Notes: a model not told the origin generated them from the letters alone. 64,000 nt of DNA from Bolinopsis microptera (GCF_026151205.1 NC_087074.1:1674001-1738000), one strand, 5' to 3'; counted from the stretch's first letter, positions 1 through 13,259 are shown. Program-made: numbers and translations.

Positions 1-1014
1 GAGTTTTTGACTGTTAAATAATGTTTGTTGATTCCTGAGTAGAATTCAGCTCTAGTTTTTGACAAATATGGGCTCTACAAGTTTATTTATGGAACTACCG
101 ATTTAGACTCCCTAACTTGGAGGCACGTAAACACGTACTGCTGTGCACGCTTTTCCATGGAATCTGACACCACTATGTGGGATCCACGGAAATTGGTAAG
201 GCATCGGCTATTAGATACGATCGAATCTATACGATGAAAGTGTAAATAGATGCTTTTTTATTCGGCAAATTCTACACCAGCAACCATTAAAGCATGTCGG
301 GAACTTTTGATGCTGCAGTTGATTTCATCAACAATCGAGATTGACTAGATGAAGCTAGACTTTCAGTTCTTGAACCAGAAGTCGCAATCTTCAACAGCAG
401 GAATCAAGTGGGAACAGCTCCCGCCAACTTTGGGACAGCTGAACAACATTCTAATCTTGGTTTACCATCAGCTGCAGGTTAAGTAAATAATAACCTAGAT
501 CCGATAAGATGAGGATGAAAGCAAGAATAATGGGGCGCATTGTACCAGTGAACAACTCTTATGGCATTACAGCTCGAAAAGCTCATTTTAAACATCAGTT
601 GCAACTGTGTAAAGTCAGGTTGTGGCAATGCTTGTTCATGCAGAAAAGGCATGAAATACATTGTGGATCAACAGCCTTAACTGTAGGACAATTTGCACAA
701 ATGCTTGCAAGCTGAGGACTTCATAAGTAAGATCTTTATATAGTATATAATATGGTATATATAAAGTACTGCTTAGATTTCACGATTTATTTTAGTGAAA
801 AGTTGTTTTATTTTATGTTACGTAATTTTAAAATATTTTTTGATCGAAAAGAATGTTTTATATTTTGAATATTTGTTTATAATTGATTAAATACATTAAG
901 TAATTATCTAATCAAATGGTTGTCAGTTAAAAAGGTTGTTCTTTTCCTGTTTGTGAACACATCAGGTTTAATCTAGAAACTTTCTAAGAATCAGAAGTCG
1001 TTTTTTTTGCACTA

Positions 1015-1400
1015 TCCGTCGACGGAGTAGAAGTAAGCGGCGGAGACGCGGACTCGAGCGGACTCCGCGGTTGCTCCGCTAAAATGTATTTTAAATGGAC
1101 TCGAGGACTTTTTGGCGGACTCCGAGCGGAAAAGCCGAGCGGACTCCGAGCGGTACTCCGTGCGGACTTTAATGTCCGCGCGGATCCGTGCGGCTCGCGG
1201 AGGCTCGGCTGAGTGTCCGCGAAGAGTAAGCCTATAGGCGGACTCGGGTCCGCTGCGGACTCCGGCGGATGTCGCAAGGGTAGGCGGGACTCCGACTGAC
1301 TCTCCGCCCAGACTTGAATCAGCCGAGTCCGCCTGGCTCGGCGGGACTCGCTCGGGTACGGCCGGGACTCCAACAGAGTCCACTGAACTTCACGACCTCG
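1015..1400. repeat. GC-rich foldback/minisatellite block in unit copy 1
   Basis: This is a sharply GC-rich block in AT-rich DNA, built from variants of the motif cggactccgagcgg. The motif reads in one orientation in the left half and mainly as its complement in the right half, so the block can fold back on itself. Open frames across it are arginine/serine/proline-rich artefacts of the repeat. It may be a MITE-like foldback; its ends are not resolved. Confidence 0.6.
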
Positions 1401-1549
1401 ACTTCCGACCCTCGGCTAACTTGTCAGTGACATTAAAAACATAGCATTTTGCAATATTGTGGTCAGATGAAAGGTCGCTAGTGATAATCTTAACCATTAC
1501 CCCTCACAATGCTTCAATAGTGTACCAACTCGAGTCCTAACTTTGACAC

Positions 1550-2960
1550 ATAATGTATTAACGTTGACCTTACCCTCTCACCAACCGTCCGCAGCGAAAT
1601 ATCATTGTCTATTGATATTCTCAGGCTTTACAGTTTCTTCAGTCGCCAAGGATTTATATATGAAAATCATATGGCTTCAGAGAAATCATTCGACAAGCCA
1701 TGCACTTAATTCTTCTGTCGGACTACATTAAAAACCAACTTAAGAGATAAAAATCATGTACTAGGCATCTTCATTGGATTTAAGTAAAGCTTTTGATACA
1801 ATATGTTCTGATAACTGCTAAAAAAACTGAATGATTATCGGTATTCGAGGGACTGCCAAATAAATAATAGGCCAGATTACCTCTCTATTAGGCAGAAATA
1901 AGTTTCAGTACTTGGAGAAGAATTCGACAAAACTGTCGTATTTTTGGTGTGTGCATCAGGGTCAGTATTTAGGTCCATTGCTTTTCATTATCTACATTCA
2001 ATGAAATATATAGTGTATCAGACCTAGGTAAGTTTATTACTTTTTGACGATGACTCAACACATATTTGTTGTAGTTAAATGTATAACAAACACTTTACTG
2101 CCAAGCTAACAAAATTCTTTAAACTTGTTCATCATATTTGAAAGAGTAACTTGCTGCTATCAACACAAAGAAATGTTGTTATATCCACTTTAGCCGAACT
2201 GTTAGAAATGACACAAGTTCAAACACTAATGAATTGAACTAGACACTGAATAATATAATATTTAAAAAAGGTAGAGGAATTAAGTTTCTTGAGTATTTAT
2301 TGACCAAAAACTGAACTGGGATGCTCACTTGAGGAGCGTTAAATCGTAAATTGAAATGTGAGAATGGTCTAGAATATGTGGTATCTGACGCTGTGTAACC
2401 TAAAAAACACTCTATAAGGACCTGTACCACACCCTTTTGAATCACCCTATGTTTTATGGAATATCTGTTTGGGGACGGTGAAACAAATAATAAACTAGAA
2501 GCCTATTTAAAACACAAAAGAAATGCATAAGAATTCTCACTTTGGGTGATAATGATGCGTACTTCAATAAGTTCAAAACATGTGCCAGGAGTAAGGCCTA
2601 TCACTAGGGGATAAGACGGGTAAAGTTATCAAGCAGGATGTTGGCAAAGATTTCTTTGAACTAGAACACCAGTAAACCAATTCTGTAACGAGGTATAACT
2701 TCCTGACTGTTCCACAATCTTAATAAGTTGCACTGTTTCAACTGGTAATGTTTAAAATTAATAAGTTCCAATCACCAGTCTCAATGTTCTCTTTATTCAC
2801 AGGTCACACAAGAACGGACAACTTACCTCATCCCACCCACTCGTCCTCACTATTCATCTACAATCAACCAGTATTTGGAATCACTGCCGTTTAAGTCAAC
2901 GAGTGAAAATAGAACTTCTCACTCACTATCAGTATATTCAAGTATAATCTTAAGAAAGCT
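1550..2960 (+). pseudogene. Decayed CR1-like LINE reverse transcriptase, unit copy 1
   Basis: Pieces of a reverse transcriptase can be read in shifting frames: a GFRKNHSTSHAL-like block near 1675, a GIFIDLSKAFDTI-like block near 1760-1800, a GVPQGSVLGPL-like block near 1950-1980 and the FADD-region palm motif near 2045. A KFKTCAR-like block lies near 2575, followed by the C-terminal basic region to about 2960. Similar blocks in the same order occur in the intact minus-strand ORF at 42935-44749, so this is a related family. It is not translatable as it stands because of many frameshifts, at least some of which may be consensus errors. Confidence 0.75.
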
Positions 2961-2999
2961 TTGTTGAACTACAATCTAAATATGAAAGACAAACTATGG

Positions 3000-4414
3000 T
3001 GCTGCAGTTACACTTTTGAGCAATTGAATTATCATTGAAATTAGGAAAATTAACTAAACTATAATCATATGAGTAAAATAAAAACCCCCCCCCCACGGTG
3101 TTATTGCAAAGAACCATGACAAGGGTATCAAGACCATATATTATCTAAGAGACGAAACAAAACGAATCATCATACAAACAAATTTAAATTCTGCGCAAGG
3201 ATTCCTGTTGTTTTCTTCTATGCCTCTCCAAAAACCCATTCTCATTCCTTTCTTCAGGTTATTCTTCAATTTTCTTAATTTAGTATAGCAGATATATTTT
3301 TACTTTCGAATTAGTTATGGCATTATAATTTTTGGTATCGTTTGTATGTTGTGTTTAGTGTTTGCTAACTAGGTATGTGCTGTATATTTTGAAGAATTTG
3401 AGGGCTCACGACGTCTCGTCCCATGGGTTGAGTTGTTAAGCTGGTATATGTTCAATCGCCTTTCTTCGTTATGGTTGAAAAATCGACAGGTTTGCCTTGA
3501 CCTTTCGACGAGTGTTTGCCCACAGGGGATCAAAAAAATATGAATCACCTTGAAACATAACTTTGACACGTGAACTTATCAAACGACTGTAATGATTCCA
3601 TTTAATTTTATTAGTATATTAGCTAGTTTATAGTAGTTACACACGATCAAAGAATTGAATAGCACAATTGGGCTCATTTGTTATGCGACCGTGTTTTCCC
3701 TCGGTGGGCCAGAAGGTTTTTGTTTGTGTAGTAGTGAGGGGGCGGAAAAACACGCTTTAATATAAATGAATGTTAAATATTGTAATTGACATTAGTGTGC
3801 CACAAGTTGATGTGGTTAAAACAAAATTTATGTCTAAACTTTTATCGTAGAAGGGCACTGATTTACCCACATCACTAAGGCATATGGAGGATAATTAGCA
3901 CAAAAGGATAAAAGCCTTTAAAACATGGACCTCCTGCTATTCAACGTACGTAATCCTAGCTCCAAAATAAATAATTGCTCTAATTAGAAATCATCTGGCT
4001 GATACTTTTCAAAATTGTGGTCCCCTTGGGGCTTCGGTTAAAGCCCTTACAGGCAACAGGTCCTTATACAGCTCCCCAATTAATCTTTGTCATGCCCAGC
4101 CAGTACTTGTCATAAACCTGTACCAACTATTTTAAAATAAGTATACTTTTGCTAGAATTTTACATTTTAAGCCATAGAGCAATATTCTCAATTTTAAATT
4201 TAAAAAACATTTTACCCTAACTATGATGTGGTGGCATTTTCATACTTAACTAAAATTAAACTTTGGCAAAGTCAATAGATTATTAGTCACAACATTAATT
4301 ATAGTTTAAGGGAATCCATTTTGCAATTGTGTTTCCATTGATTAGAATTTATGATATGTATTGAGTGAATAATTGGTAAATAAATTAACTTTGTTTTATT
4401 ACTTTTGTTTTATT
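3000..4414. other. AT-rich stretch of the unit, no gene seen
   Basis: This stretch has a G/C homopolymer run near 3086 and simple AT-rich sequence. It is repeated at about 8400-9790. Neither strand has an ORF with recognisable protein similarity. Confidence 0.6.
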
Positions 4415-5510
4415 AATTCAGATGTTGTTCAATGAGTTCGCCACAAATGTTCAAATTATGTAGGTGGGTTAAAGGGACAACAATTGCTAGTAGTGATTTC
4501 TTTATTTGGCCGTTGACTACATTGGAAACATTTTGCAGGAGTTTTCCAGACGGCTTTTATCGTGAGTGGTGTTATTTACTTTGTTATGCACAAGCCATGC
4601 CAAACATTTTTGTTTTTGTGTTAGCCGTGCTACCAGGTGCAGAGTTTTATATAACACTAAACACTTATTCACTATACAAATTTGCTAATACAATATCAAG
4701 CAGTGTCCGATCTTGCTGCAACGTCAGACACACAGTTCAGCCGCCAGTAACGTTAAGTGAACACCGAAACACGAGGTTAGTGTTCATTTTGTAAAATCAC
4801 TTTATGGATGGATAATTCAGTAATTGTGGAAGAAAATTACAGTCATGCCACCTATAGCGTCTATGTCATGGGTCTGATTAACGGCCAAGAATAAAAAACG
4901 TTGTGCGAGCATAAGAAAACACCGAGCTATATGTTGAGGTAGGGAGTAGCTGCGCGCGCGCTTTTAACATTATTACGTTATAGCGCCGTACGGAAACGCA
5001 ATATTTATAGTATTAACGTATTTGTTTTCATATATTTCCACGTTTTATCAATATCTTAGCATGGTCCAAAACTTGTTTAAAGTTGTCATTATTGCCCACT
5101 CATTATAGAACCTGCTTTGGGAATCTAGAAGAGATCGGTTTAGCCTTTGATTTGATTGAGTTTACAGATGTGTTCACAAAGGAGGTTTATTCTGTGGATT
5201 GGAGGTCCTTGATTGATTCCAATGCCAGAGTTTTATAATAAGTTATGGCTTGGCTTTGGTGGTATTAGACGGTCATCCCTCAGTTCCAGACATGTTTAAG
5301 TAAAGAGTAGAGAGGATATTGGGTACCTTATAATTTTCACTATTTTAAAAAGTTCAGTTATAGTTACGAAGTTTGTAAAAGATTCATGAACAGTAAGGAG
5401 TTTTATGGACGTTAATAATGGTTGGTTGATTCCTTGGAATGGATATTCAGCTCCTAGTTTTTGACAACCATAAGGGTCTAACAAAGTTTATTATGATTTT
5501 CCGATTTGTC
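4415..5510 (-). mobile_element. 5'-truncated LINE 3' end (element A family), unit copy 1/2 junction
   Basis: Read on the minus strand, about 5510-5050 resembles the C-terminal tail of a LINE ORF2 (QKLGAEY, LLTVHESF, TELFKIVK), and 5050-4415 matches the 3' untranslated end of element A at 42119-42728. Homology to element A starts abruptly at about 5510, as expected for 5' truncation on insertion. Element A lacks about 260 bases that are present here (about 5010-5270). Confidence 0.65.
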
Positions 5511-6399
5511 TCCCACCTAACTTTGGAGGCACGTAAAACACGATACTGCTGGTGCCACGCTTTCAATGGATCGACACAACCAGTTGGATACAACCGCGAT
5601 TTAGGTTAGGATCCGGCTTTTCAGACGATCGGCATCTATGATTGAATGTGTAATAGTGCTTTTTATTCGGCAAATTCTTACACCCAGCAACCATAAAGCA
5701 TGTCGGAGAACTTTTGATTGATGAAGTGATTTCATAACAATCGAGAATGACTAGATGAAGCTAGACTTTCAGTTCTTGACAGAAGTCGCAATCTTCAACT
5801 GCAGGACATTCAAGTTGGGGACAGCTCCCGCCACAATCTGCGGACAGCCTGAACAACATTCTAATCTTGTTTAACCATCAGCTGCAGCGTAAGATAATAA
5901 TAACCTAGATCGATAAGCTGAGGATGAAAATGAATAATGGGGGATGTACAGTGACCACTCTTATGAATAAAGCTCCGAAAAAGCTCATTAAAACATCAGT
6001 TTGCAACTGTTTTAAGTAGTTGGGAATGCTTGTTCATGCAGAAAGCAGGAATACAATTGTGGATCAACCTGCCTTAAATGTCAGGACAATTGCACAATGT
6101 GCTGCTGAGGAATTATAAGTAAGGACTCTTATCTAGTATTTAATATGGTCATATCTAAATTACTGCTTCGATTTCACGATAATTTGAGTGAAAGTTGTTT
6201 ATTATCATGTTACGTAATTTTAAAATATTTTGATCGAAAATAATTTTATAATTTTGAATATTTGTTTTATAATTGATTAAACTAATTATATTAATTATCT
6301 AATCAAATGGTTGTCAGATAAAAGTTGTTTATCTTTCCTGTTTGAACACATCTTTTAATCTAGAACTTTCTATGACATCAGAAGTCGTTTTTATTGGCC

Positions 6400-6790
6400 T
6401 ATCCGTCGCGGGTGTTAGAGTTCCGAGGCGGAGCCGACGGACCTCCGAGCGGATTCGGCACGGTGCTCCGCTAAAATGTATGTACACTGGACTCGAAGTA
6501 CATTTTGGCGGAATCCAGCGGAGCACACGAGCGAATCCGAGCGGACTCCGTGCGGACTTTTAATTCCGCCCGCGGACTCCGAGCGGCCTCCGCGGCGGCT
6601 CGGCAGAGTGCCGTCCGGCAGAGGCTAAGCCACTGGCGGACTTCCGGACGCTGCGGACTCGGCGGAGTGCTTGCGGGACTACGCCCGGAACCTCTCCGCA
6701 AAGAATTGAAATCCGCCGGAGTCCGCCCCAGCTCGGCGGACTCCGCTCGGAGTCCGCCCGGACTCCAACAGAGTCATGACCTTCTAGACC
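6400..6790. repeat. GC-rich foldback/minisatellite block in unit copy 2
   Basis: Counterpart of the block at 1015-1400, with the same cggactccgagcgg-type motif and the same change of motif orientation across the middle. It ends near the shared motif ggactccaacagagtc. Confidence 0.6.
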
Positions 6791-6954
6791 TCCGACTTCG
6801 ACCCTCGGACTAAATTTTTCACGTGAATTCAACATAGCATTTTGCAATATTGTGGTCAGATAAAGGTCGCGAAGTGTATAACTTAACCATTACCATAACA
6901 AATGTCAATTGTGTACAACTCTAGTCCTAACTTTGAACCCTACTAATGTCATAA

Positions 6955-8400
6955 ACGTTGACCCTAACCCTCCACCAAACCGTACCGCAGCGAATTATCA
7001 TGGCATTGATATTCTCCAGGCTTTACAGTTTCTTTCCCCTGTCGCAAGGAATTATTTTATGATTATCTATAATGGCTTCAGGAAAAATCATTCGACAAGC
7101 CATTGCACTTAAACTTCTTCTGTCGATCTAACATTGAAAAATAACTAAGGATAAAAAATCATTGTTCTAGGGGCATATTTCATTGATTTAAGTTAAAGCT
7201 TTTGATACAATCTGTAATATAAACTGCTTAAAAAACTGAATGATTATGGATTCGTGGGACTGCAAATAAATGAATAGCCAGTTACCTCATATAATAGGCA
7301 GCAATATGTTTTCAGTACTTGGTGACAGAATCCGAAATAAACTGTCTGTAATATTTGGTGTGCCCAGGGTCTGTATTCAGGTCCCGTGCTTTTATTATCT
7401 ACATCAATGAAAATATATAGAGTATAAGAACCTATGTAAGTTTATTACTTTTGCCGATGCAAATAACATATTTGTTGTCTGATAAAATGTATAAAACACT
7501 TTACTGCAAGCTTTACAAAATCTTAAAACTTGTCTCATCAATATATGATAGAGTTTCTTCTGCTGCATATCAACACAAAGAAATGTTGTTATATCCACTT
7601 TAAGCCGAACTGTAGAAATGAACAGATTCAATCACTAATGACATTAGAATAACTGACAATGGAATAATATAATAATTAAAAAGGTTAGAGGAAACTAAGT
7701 TTCTTGAGTCATTATGGACAAAAAACTGAACAGGGATGCTCATTGGGAGCGTTAAGTCGTAACATTGAAATTGTGATGGTAGACTCTGTGGAATCAGTCG
7801 CTGTGTACCTAAAACACTTAATTAAGGACCTGTACCACACCCTTTTTGAATCTCATCTATGTTATGGAATATATGTTTGGGGAGGTGTATCATAATAGTT
7901 AAACTAGAAGAAGCCATATTTAAAACACAAAAGAAATGCATAAGAATTCTCTTTGGTGATATTGATGCGTACTGCAATAAGATCAAAACATGTGCCAGAG
8001 TAAGGCCTATCATAGGGATAAGACGGTAAAGTTATCAAGCAGATGTTAGGGCAAAGATTTCTTTGAACCTAGAAACACTGTAAACAATACTGTACGAGTA
8101 TAATTCCTGACTGTACACAATTCTTCATAAGTAGTTGCACTGTTTACTTGAAATGTTTTTAAAATTATAAGTTCCATCACCAGTCTAATGTTCTCTTTAT
8201 TAATCAGGTCACCAGACGTGCAATCTACCTCATCACACCACTCCGTCAGACTATTCATCTACAATCAAACCAGTATTTGGAATCACTGCCGTAAGTCAAC
8301 GAGTGAAAATAGTCTTCTCCCACTACTATCAGTATATTCTCAAGTATAATCTAAGAAAGCTGTCGTTAGAACTACAATCTAAATAGACAGACAATACTAT
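6955..8400 (+). pseudogene. Decayed CR1-like LINE reverse transcriptase, unit copy 2
   Basis: Tandem counterpart of the remnant at 1550-2960, with the same RT blocks in the same order. GFRKNHSTS is readable at about 7076-7105. A short open stretch near 7830-7890 reads YHTLFESHLCYGIYVWGGV, which corresponds to YHTLFESHLTFAISVWGGV in the intact ORF at 42935-44749. Frameshifts are as dense as in copy 1 but in different places. Confidence 0.75.
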
Positions 8401-9794
8401 GTGCAGTCTACAACTTTGGATGCAAAGTATTATCCATTGAAAATAGGTTAACTAACTAAACTTAATCATATGAGTAAACCACGGTGTTATTGACAAAGTA
8501 CCATGACAAGGGTTATCAGACCTATATATTAATCTAAGAGACGAAACAATACGGATCCTATAAACAATTTTAAAATCCTGCGGCACAGGATCTGTTGTTT
8601 TCCTACTCTGCTCTCCCAAACCCCTTCCTTCCCCTTTTCTTCAGGTTTATTTTCAATTTTTTTCAAATTAGATAGCAGATATATTTTCTTTCGAATTCAG
8701 TAATGGCATTATACATATTTGGTATGGTGTGTATGTTGTGTTTAGTGTTTGCAACTAGGTATGTGCTGTATATGTTTGAAGAATTGAGGCTCACGACGTA
8801 TCGTCCCATGGGTTGAGTTGTAAGCTGTGTATATGTTCAATCGCCTTACTTCGTATGGTGAAAACATCGACAGGTTTGCCTTGGACCTTTCGGACGGAGT
8901 GTGTTGCACAACCGGGGATCATAAAAATATGATCACCATGAACATTACTTTGACCGGAACTTATCAAACGACTGTAATCGATTCCATTTAAATGTTTGTC
9001 AGTCATTAGTAATATAATTAGCTGTATTAGTAGATACACCACGATCACAGAATTAGAAGAGCACAATTGGGCTATTTGTATCTGCGACCGTGTTTCCTCG
9101 TGGGCGACAGGTTTTGTTGTGTAGTAGTGCTGGGAAATAACACGCTTTAAATAACAGAATGAATGCTAAATATTGTTAATTGACATTGTTTTTTTGGCCA
9201 CAGTTTATGTGTAAAACAAAATTTATGGTCAAACATTATATATCGTAGAAGGCATGATTTACCAACATCACTAAGCATCTGGATGGATAGTTTGCACACA
9301 AGGCATAAACTGACCATTTAAAAATGACCACCAGCTATACAAGTAAATATAGCTACAAAAATATATAATTGCTCTACATAGAAACATCTAGGCCTGATCT
9401 TATCACATTGTGGTCCCTGGGTTCAGGTATAAGACCATTCACAGGCAACTGGGTCTTTTACCAGCCTCAATAAAACTAGTCATGCCAGTTCTGTCATAAC
9501 TGTAACCAACATATTTAAAAATATGATATCTTTGCTAGAATTTTCACATTTTGAGCATTGAGCAATTCTTATCAATTTTAAAATTTTAAAATACTAATTT
9601 TACCCATAACTATGATGTGTGCATTTCATTATTAAACTAAAATTCATCTTTGAAGTCGATAGATTATTAGTCACACTAAAATTATAGTTTACAGACATCC
9701 TTTTTGCTTTGTGTTTCCTTTATTAGAATTTATGATTGTATTGATTGAATAAATTGGTAATTAATTTAATTTTGTTTTATTAACTTTTGTTTTA

Positions 9795-10707
9795 TTATTC
9801 AGAAGCAGTAGTTGTTCAATGATTCGCCACAAAAATGTTCAAATTATGTAGGAGGTTAAAGGACCACAATTGCTCGTAGTGCTTCTTTGTGCCCGTTGAC
9901 TACAATGAACAATTTTGCAGGAGTCTTCTCCAGACGGGCTTTTATCGGAAGTGCGTGTTATTTACTTGGTTTTGCACAAGCCAGGCCAACATTTTTGTTT
10001 TTTGTGTTAGCCGTGCTACCAGGTTGCAGAGTATTATAAAAACTAAACAATTTATGCACTATACAAATTTGCTAATACAATATCATGCAGAGTACGATCT
10101 AGCTGCAAACGTCAGACACCACAGTTCAGACGAAGTTACGATTTACGTGAAACACCGAAATATAGAGGTTTAGGTGTCATTTTTGTAAATCACTTTTAGG
10201 ATGGATAATTCAGTAATTGTTGAAGAAAATTACAGTCACTGCCACCTTTAGCGTTATGTCATGCGGTATGATTTAAGGCCTAAGCATAACGTTACGTGGC
10301 GCATAAGAAACCAGCGCTATGTTGAAGGAGAGTAGCTGCACGGCGCGCTTTTTAACATATATTACGTAATAGCGCCGTACGGAAACGGCAATATTTAAGT
10401 AATTATGTATTTGTTTACATAAATTCCACGTTTTTATCAAATAATCTTGCATGGTCCAAAACTGTTTTAGTTGTCATTATGCCTCTCATATCGAACATGC
10501 TTTGGGCATCTAGAGAGATCGGTTTAGCCTTGATTTGATGAGTTACTGGATGTGTTCTCAAAGTCTGGTTTATTTGTGGATTGGAGTCCTTGAATTGATT
10601 CCAAAGCACCAAGAAGATTTATAAATATAGTTATGGCTTGGGACTTTGGTGGTATTAGACGGTCATCCTCAGTTCAGACATGTTAAGTAATGAGTAGAGA
10701 GATATGG
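9795..10707 (-). mobile_element. LINE 3' end (element A family), unit copy 2
   Basis: Tandem counterpart of 4415-5322. A minus-strand open stretch at 10415-10612 includes WNQFKDSNPQINQTLRTH-like sequence, which fits the ORF2 tail. The copy is cut at 10707, where the tandem repeat ends. Confidence 0.6.
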
Positions 10708-11859
10708 GAAGAATACAGTGGGACTATTGAAATACTAGGGTTCAATTGAGCATGTTGTTTACAAGTATATGCATATAAATGCTTCTGGCAAAAAGATTCC
10801 CAGACAATAGTCATCATAATGCTCTTACCATTAATAGGCTAGGCAAATGATTATTAAGATAACAAATAAGAAATATTTTTTAGTTACCACATTGCCACCA
10901 TGAGGTACTTCCATCTCGAGTAGTCCTCAGGTTCAAGGTTTGAAGGTCTCTTGCTGCTGTTCTCCCATTCACTGGGAAATTGAACTCTCCTTGCAACAAG
11001 GAAACCCATCACACCAGTTGCTTTAGTTCTTCTACATGTTAAGACTGTATTGGAATATAATAATAATAATAATTCTATACATTACATAATTGAAACAATT
11101 ATGGCCCCTTATTGTGGGCAGAGTATGTGTATTTGTTGAAGTGTCCTGGTATAAACTTATCTGAGTGACTGCATTAAAATAATTTAAGGAGAGTTATCAT
11201 AAAACTTTAAGACGAAAGGGATAAATACTAGGACCTAATAAAATCAAAACAAAATGCAGCCACCTAATTTGTTGTTAAGCTTTCTCTTCTCCTTCGATTG
11301 ACTAGAGGAACCATCTTTGGCGAGTATTAGGAACTTAGACCATTACAAATACCAGGCAGAGCATCTCAATGCTATCCTCTCGTGGGCTATCTTGGCCCAG
11401 CCTCTCTTTAAAAAAAAAAAAAAAAAAAAAAATACCGTGCTGTAAGTTTGCAAGGCATGTGGACTAAGTGGGTATTGGAATAGCTAATTATAATTCAAAC
11501 AGAAGAAATTGGGGTTTGTATTTTTCCAGATAAAAATAGATTCAAACAATATACATAGATAAATTCAGCAATAGTTACTGTCAAACTAGTCCAACCAGTT
11601 CAACTATACGAATAACTTGATAAACATTTTAGTTAAACAAATTGGATTTCGTTATTGCATAACGCCAACCTGTATGAACGCTGCAACAGTGAACCACTGT
11701 CAGCTAGAGTGGATAAAAGTCGATTGAGAATGCTTGATCATGTGCTGAGAGGTTTGACTGAGCAAATTGGTGCTCTGTTTATTTAGAGAAAGATTAGATA
11801 GCATCATTGTGTTTACACTATCTGTTATTTAGAACAGGAAGGAGGGGTACTGTGATGTA
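10708..11859. other. Intergenic, with small LINE scrap and SINE-like tail
   Basis: A short (taa)n run lies near 11057. Positions 11668-11780 read on the plus strand as NLYERCNSEPL followed by a basic stretch ending DHVLRGLTEQIG, which resembles the extreme C-terminal region of some retroelement polymerases; this is only a weak call. Nothing else coding is visible. Confidence 0.4.
11330..11432 (+). repeat. SINE-like repeat with A-tail
   Basis: A segment including gcagagcatctcaatgctat and cagcctctctttaaa ends in about 23 A. The same segment, diverged and in reverse orientation, is inserted at about 17460-17570, where the neighbouring tandem copy lacks it. That dispersal plus the A-tail supports a short retroposed element. 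No tRNA-type promoter boxes were recognised. Confidence 0.55.
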
Positions 11860-13251
11860 ATGTGGCATGTAAGAACGAGGATAAAATTTGCTATGCTAAG
11901 AACAACTCTTATCACTCATCGTGGGTACAGAGGAAAGAAGATTGACATTAAACATGACACCCCTCTATCAGAAGTCTCGTACAACCTCATCCCGTTTACA
12001 GCAGCAAATACTGAGCTGAGGGCCAAGGCTCTCCGTGCTCTCTATGGCCTCAAAGGCAAAATAGTTAAGGATGCCCTCTCTCACCGTGCCCTTAATATTC
12101 TATTTGACTCCTTAATAAAACCAATCCTGCTTTATGGCTGTCAAGTCTTATGCCCCCACTCAAAAACCATGAGATACCTTTCAAAAATAGATGACAAAGC
12201 CAACCCCCAGCATACCTTGAAGTACATTTCACAAGACCACTATGAGAAATTCCACCTAAAGTTTATCAAGTGGTCTTTGTCTGTCCATTCAAAAGCATCA
12301 AATATAGGTTGCTGGGGCGAAAGTGGGCGCCACCCCCCATTCTTTGAAGCCTGCAAACTTGCAATAGATTACTATAGTCGCCTTGAAAGCACCGAAAATG
12401 AACTACTTTGTGCTGCATTTCACGAGCAGATCATGCTGGGCCTTCCTTGGTATACCAACATCTCAAAGCTTCTCACCAAATACAACTTCCCCCACTCATC
12501 TTCATCAAAATCTAAGCTCTCCACCCAAATCAGTCATAATATGAGGGAAGAATTCGTGAATACCTGGAAATCTGCCAAGGCCTCCTCACCAAAACTAGAA
12601 TTCTATAACTTAATTAAACATGATTTTGAACCAGAGGCATACCTACGAATAATCAAAGTACCTGATTTTCGAAAAAGCTTGACAAGGTTTCGTATCAGCT
12701 GCCACAACCTCTACGTTGAAAGGGGCAGATACGAAACCCCTCTTGTACCAAGAGAAGAACGTTGGTGCACTTACTGCTTTTTCAGTAAAGGGCTCAAACC
12801 TATCGAGGACGAAAGCCATGTATTAATTGACTGTTTGCTTTACTCCTCAGTTAGGGAAAAATTCAACTTTTATCCCCAAAACATCACTGACCTAGCCGGT
12901 CTGCTCTCCAACAAAAATCTAGATCCTACCAAATTTACTGCCACAGCAAGAGCAATCCATTCAATTCTCTCTGTGAACGAACAATATACAGCCTATTATA
13001 AGAGCCCAGATTTCCACTCAAATACTGGCAAGTGCATAATGCTCTAGGAACTCAAAATAAACTCATGAACCATACAAATTTGATTTACTTAAAGAAAATA
13101 GCATTATATTATAACATTTCTATTTTATCCCTACACATTTGTAAATGATTAGAAGTGTGTAACTTAAATTATTTCAGAATTATAACTATTGTGAACTCAA
13201 TAAAATAATTATCACTTTTGTATCCTTGTATCCTTGTATCCTTGTATCCTA
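11860..13251 (+). mobile_element. 5'-truncated LINE: post-RT part of ORF2 plus 3' tail
   Basis: An open frame of 395 codons (11860-13047) begins without an RT palm motif and runs through the thumb/connector region typical of LINE ORF2 (ALRALYGLKGKIV, LFDSLIKPILLYGCQV). Further on comes a stretch with RFRISCHNLYVERGRY and a Cys/His cluster (WCTYCFFSK, then ESHVLIDC) of the kind found at LINE polymerase C-termini. The annotated start is arbitrary because the element is 5'-truncated. A 3' UTR follows, ending in four copies of the 8-mer tatccttg at about 13220-13251, a CR1/L2-style microsatellite terminus. It stops 9 bases short of the BTB gene's stop codon. The intact frame suggests a fairly recent insertion. 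Confidence 0.8.
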
Positions 13252-13259
13252 ACCCCAGC

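Larger units (their letters stand above)
1..5397. repeat. Large tandem unit, copy 1 (~5.4 kb)
   Basis: The sequence from base 1 onward recurs from base 5398 in the same order and orientation: same leader, GC-rich block, LINE remnant and AT-rich tail. The two copies align throughout but are broken every 10-20 bases by single-base gains and losses, many in homopolymers, so no long ORF survives in either. The unit holds a plus-strand LINE remnant and, at its end, a minus-strand LINE 3' fragment that is also found at 42119-42955. The left edge lies outside the window. Stretches not listed separately (about 110-1000 and 3000-4400) show no gene. Confidence 0.85.
5398..10707. repeat. Large tandem unit, copy 2
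   Basis: This is the second copy of the ~5.4-kb unit, matching 1 to about 5322. Similarity stops at about 10707, inside the minus-strand LINE fragment, where unrelated sequence begins. The copy differs from copy 1 mostly by one-base indels rather than substitutions. That is unusual for old biological divergence and typical of unpolished long-read consensus. No intact gene is present. Confidence 0.85.

Noticed and set aside
984-1383. Overlapping minus-strand ORFs of 123-129 codons
   Set aside because: They run through the GC-rich repeat block, differ from its tandem copy at 6400-6790 by frameshifts and are of low complexity.
4432-4794. Plus-strand ORF of 120 codons (and 9889-10173, 42075-42356)
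   Set aside because: The three copies of this region do not keep the frame, and on the other strand it is the 3' UTR of LINE element A.
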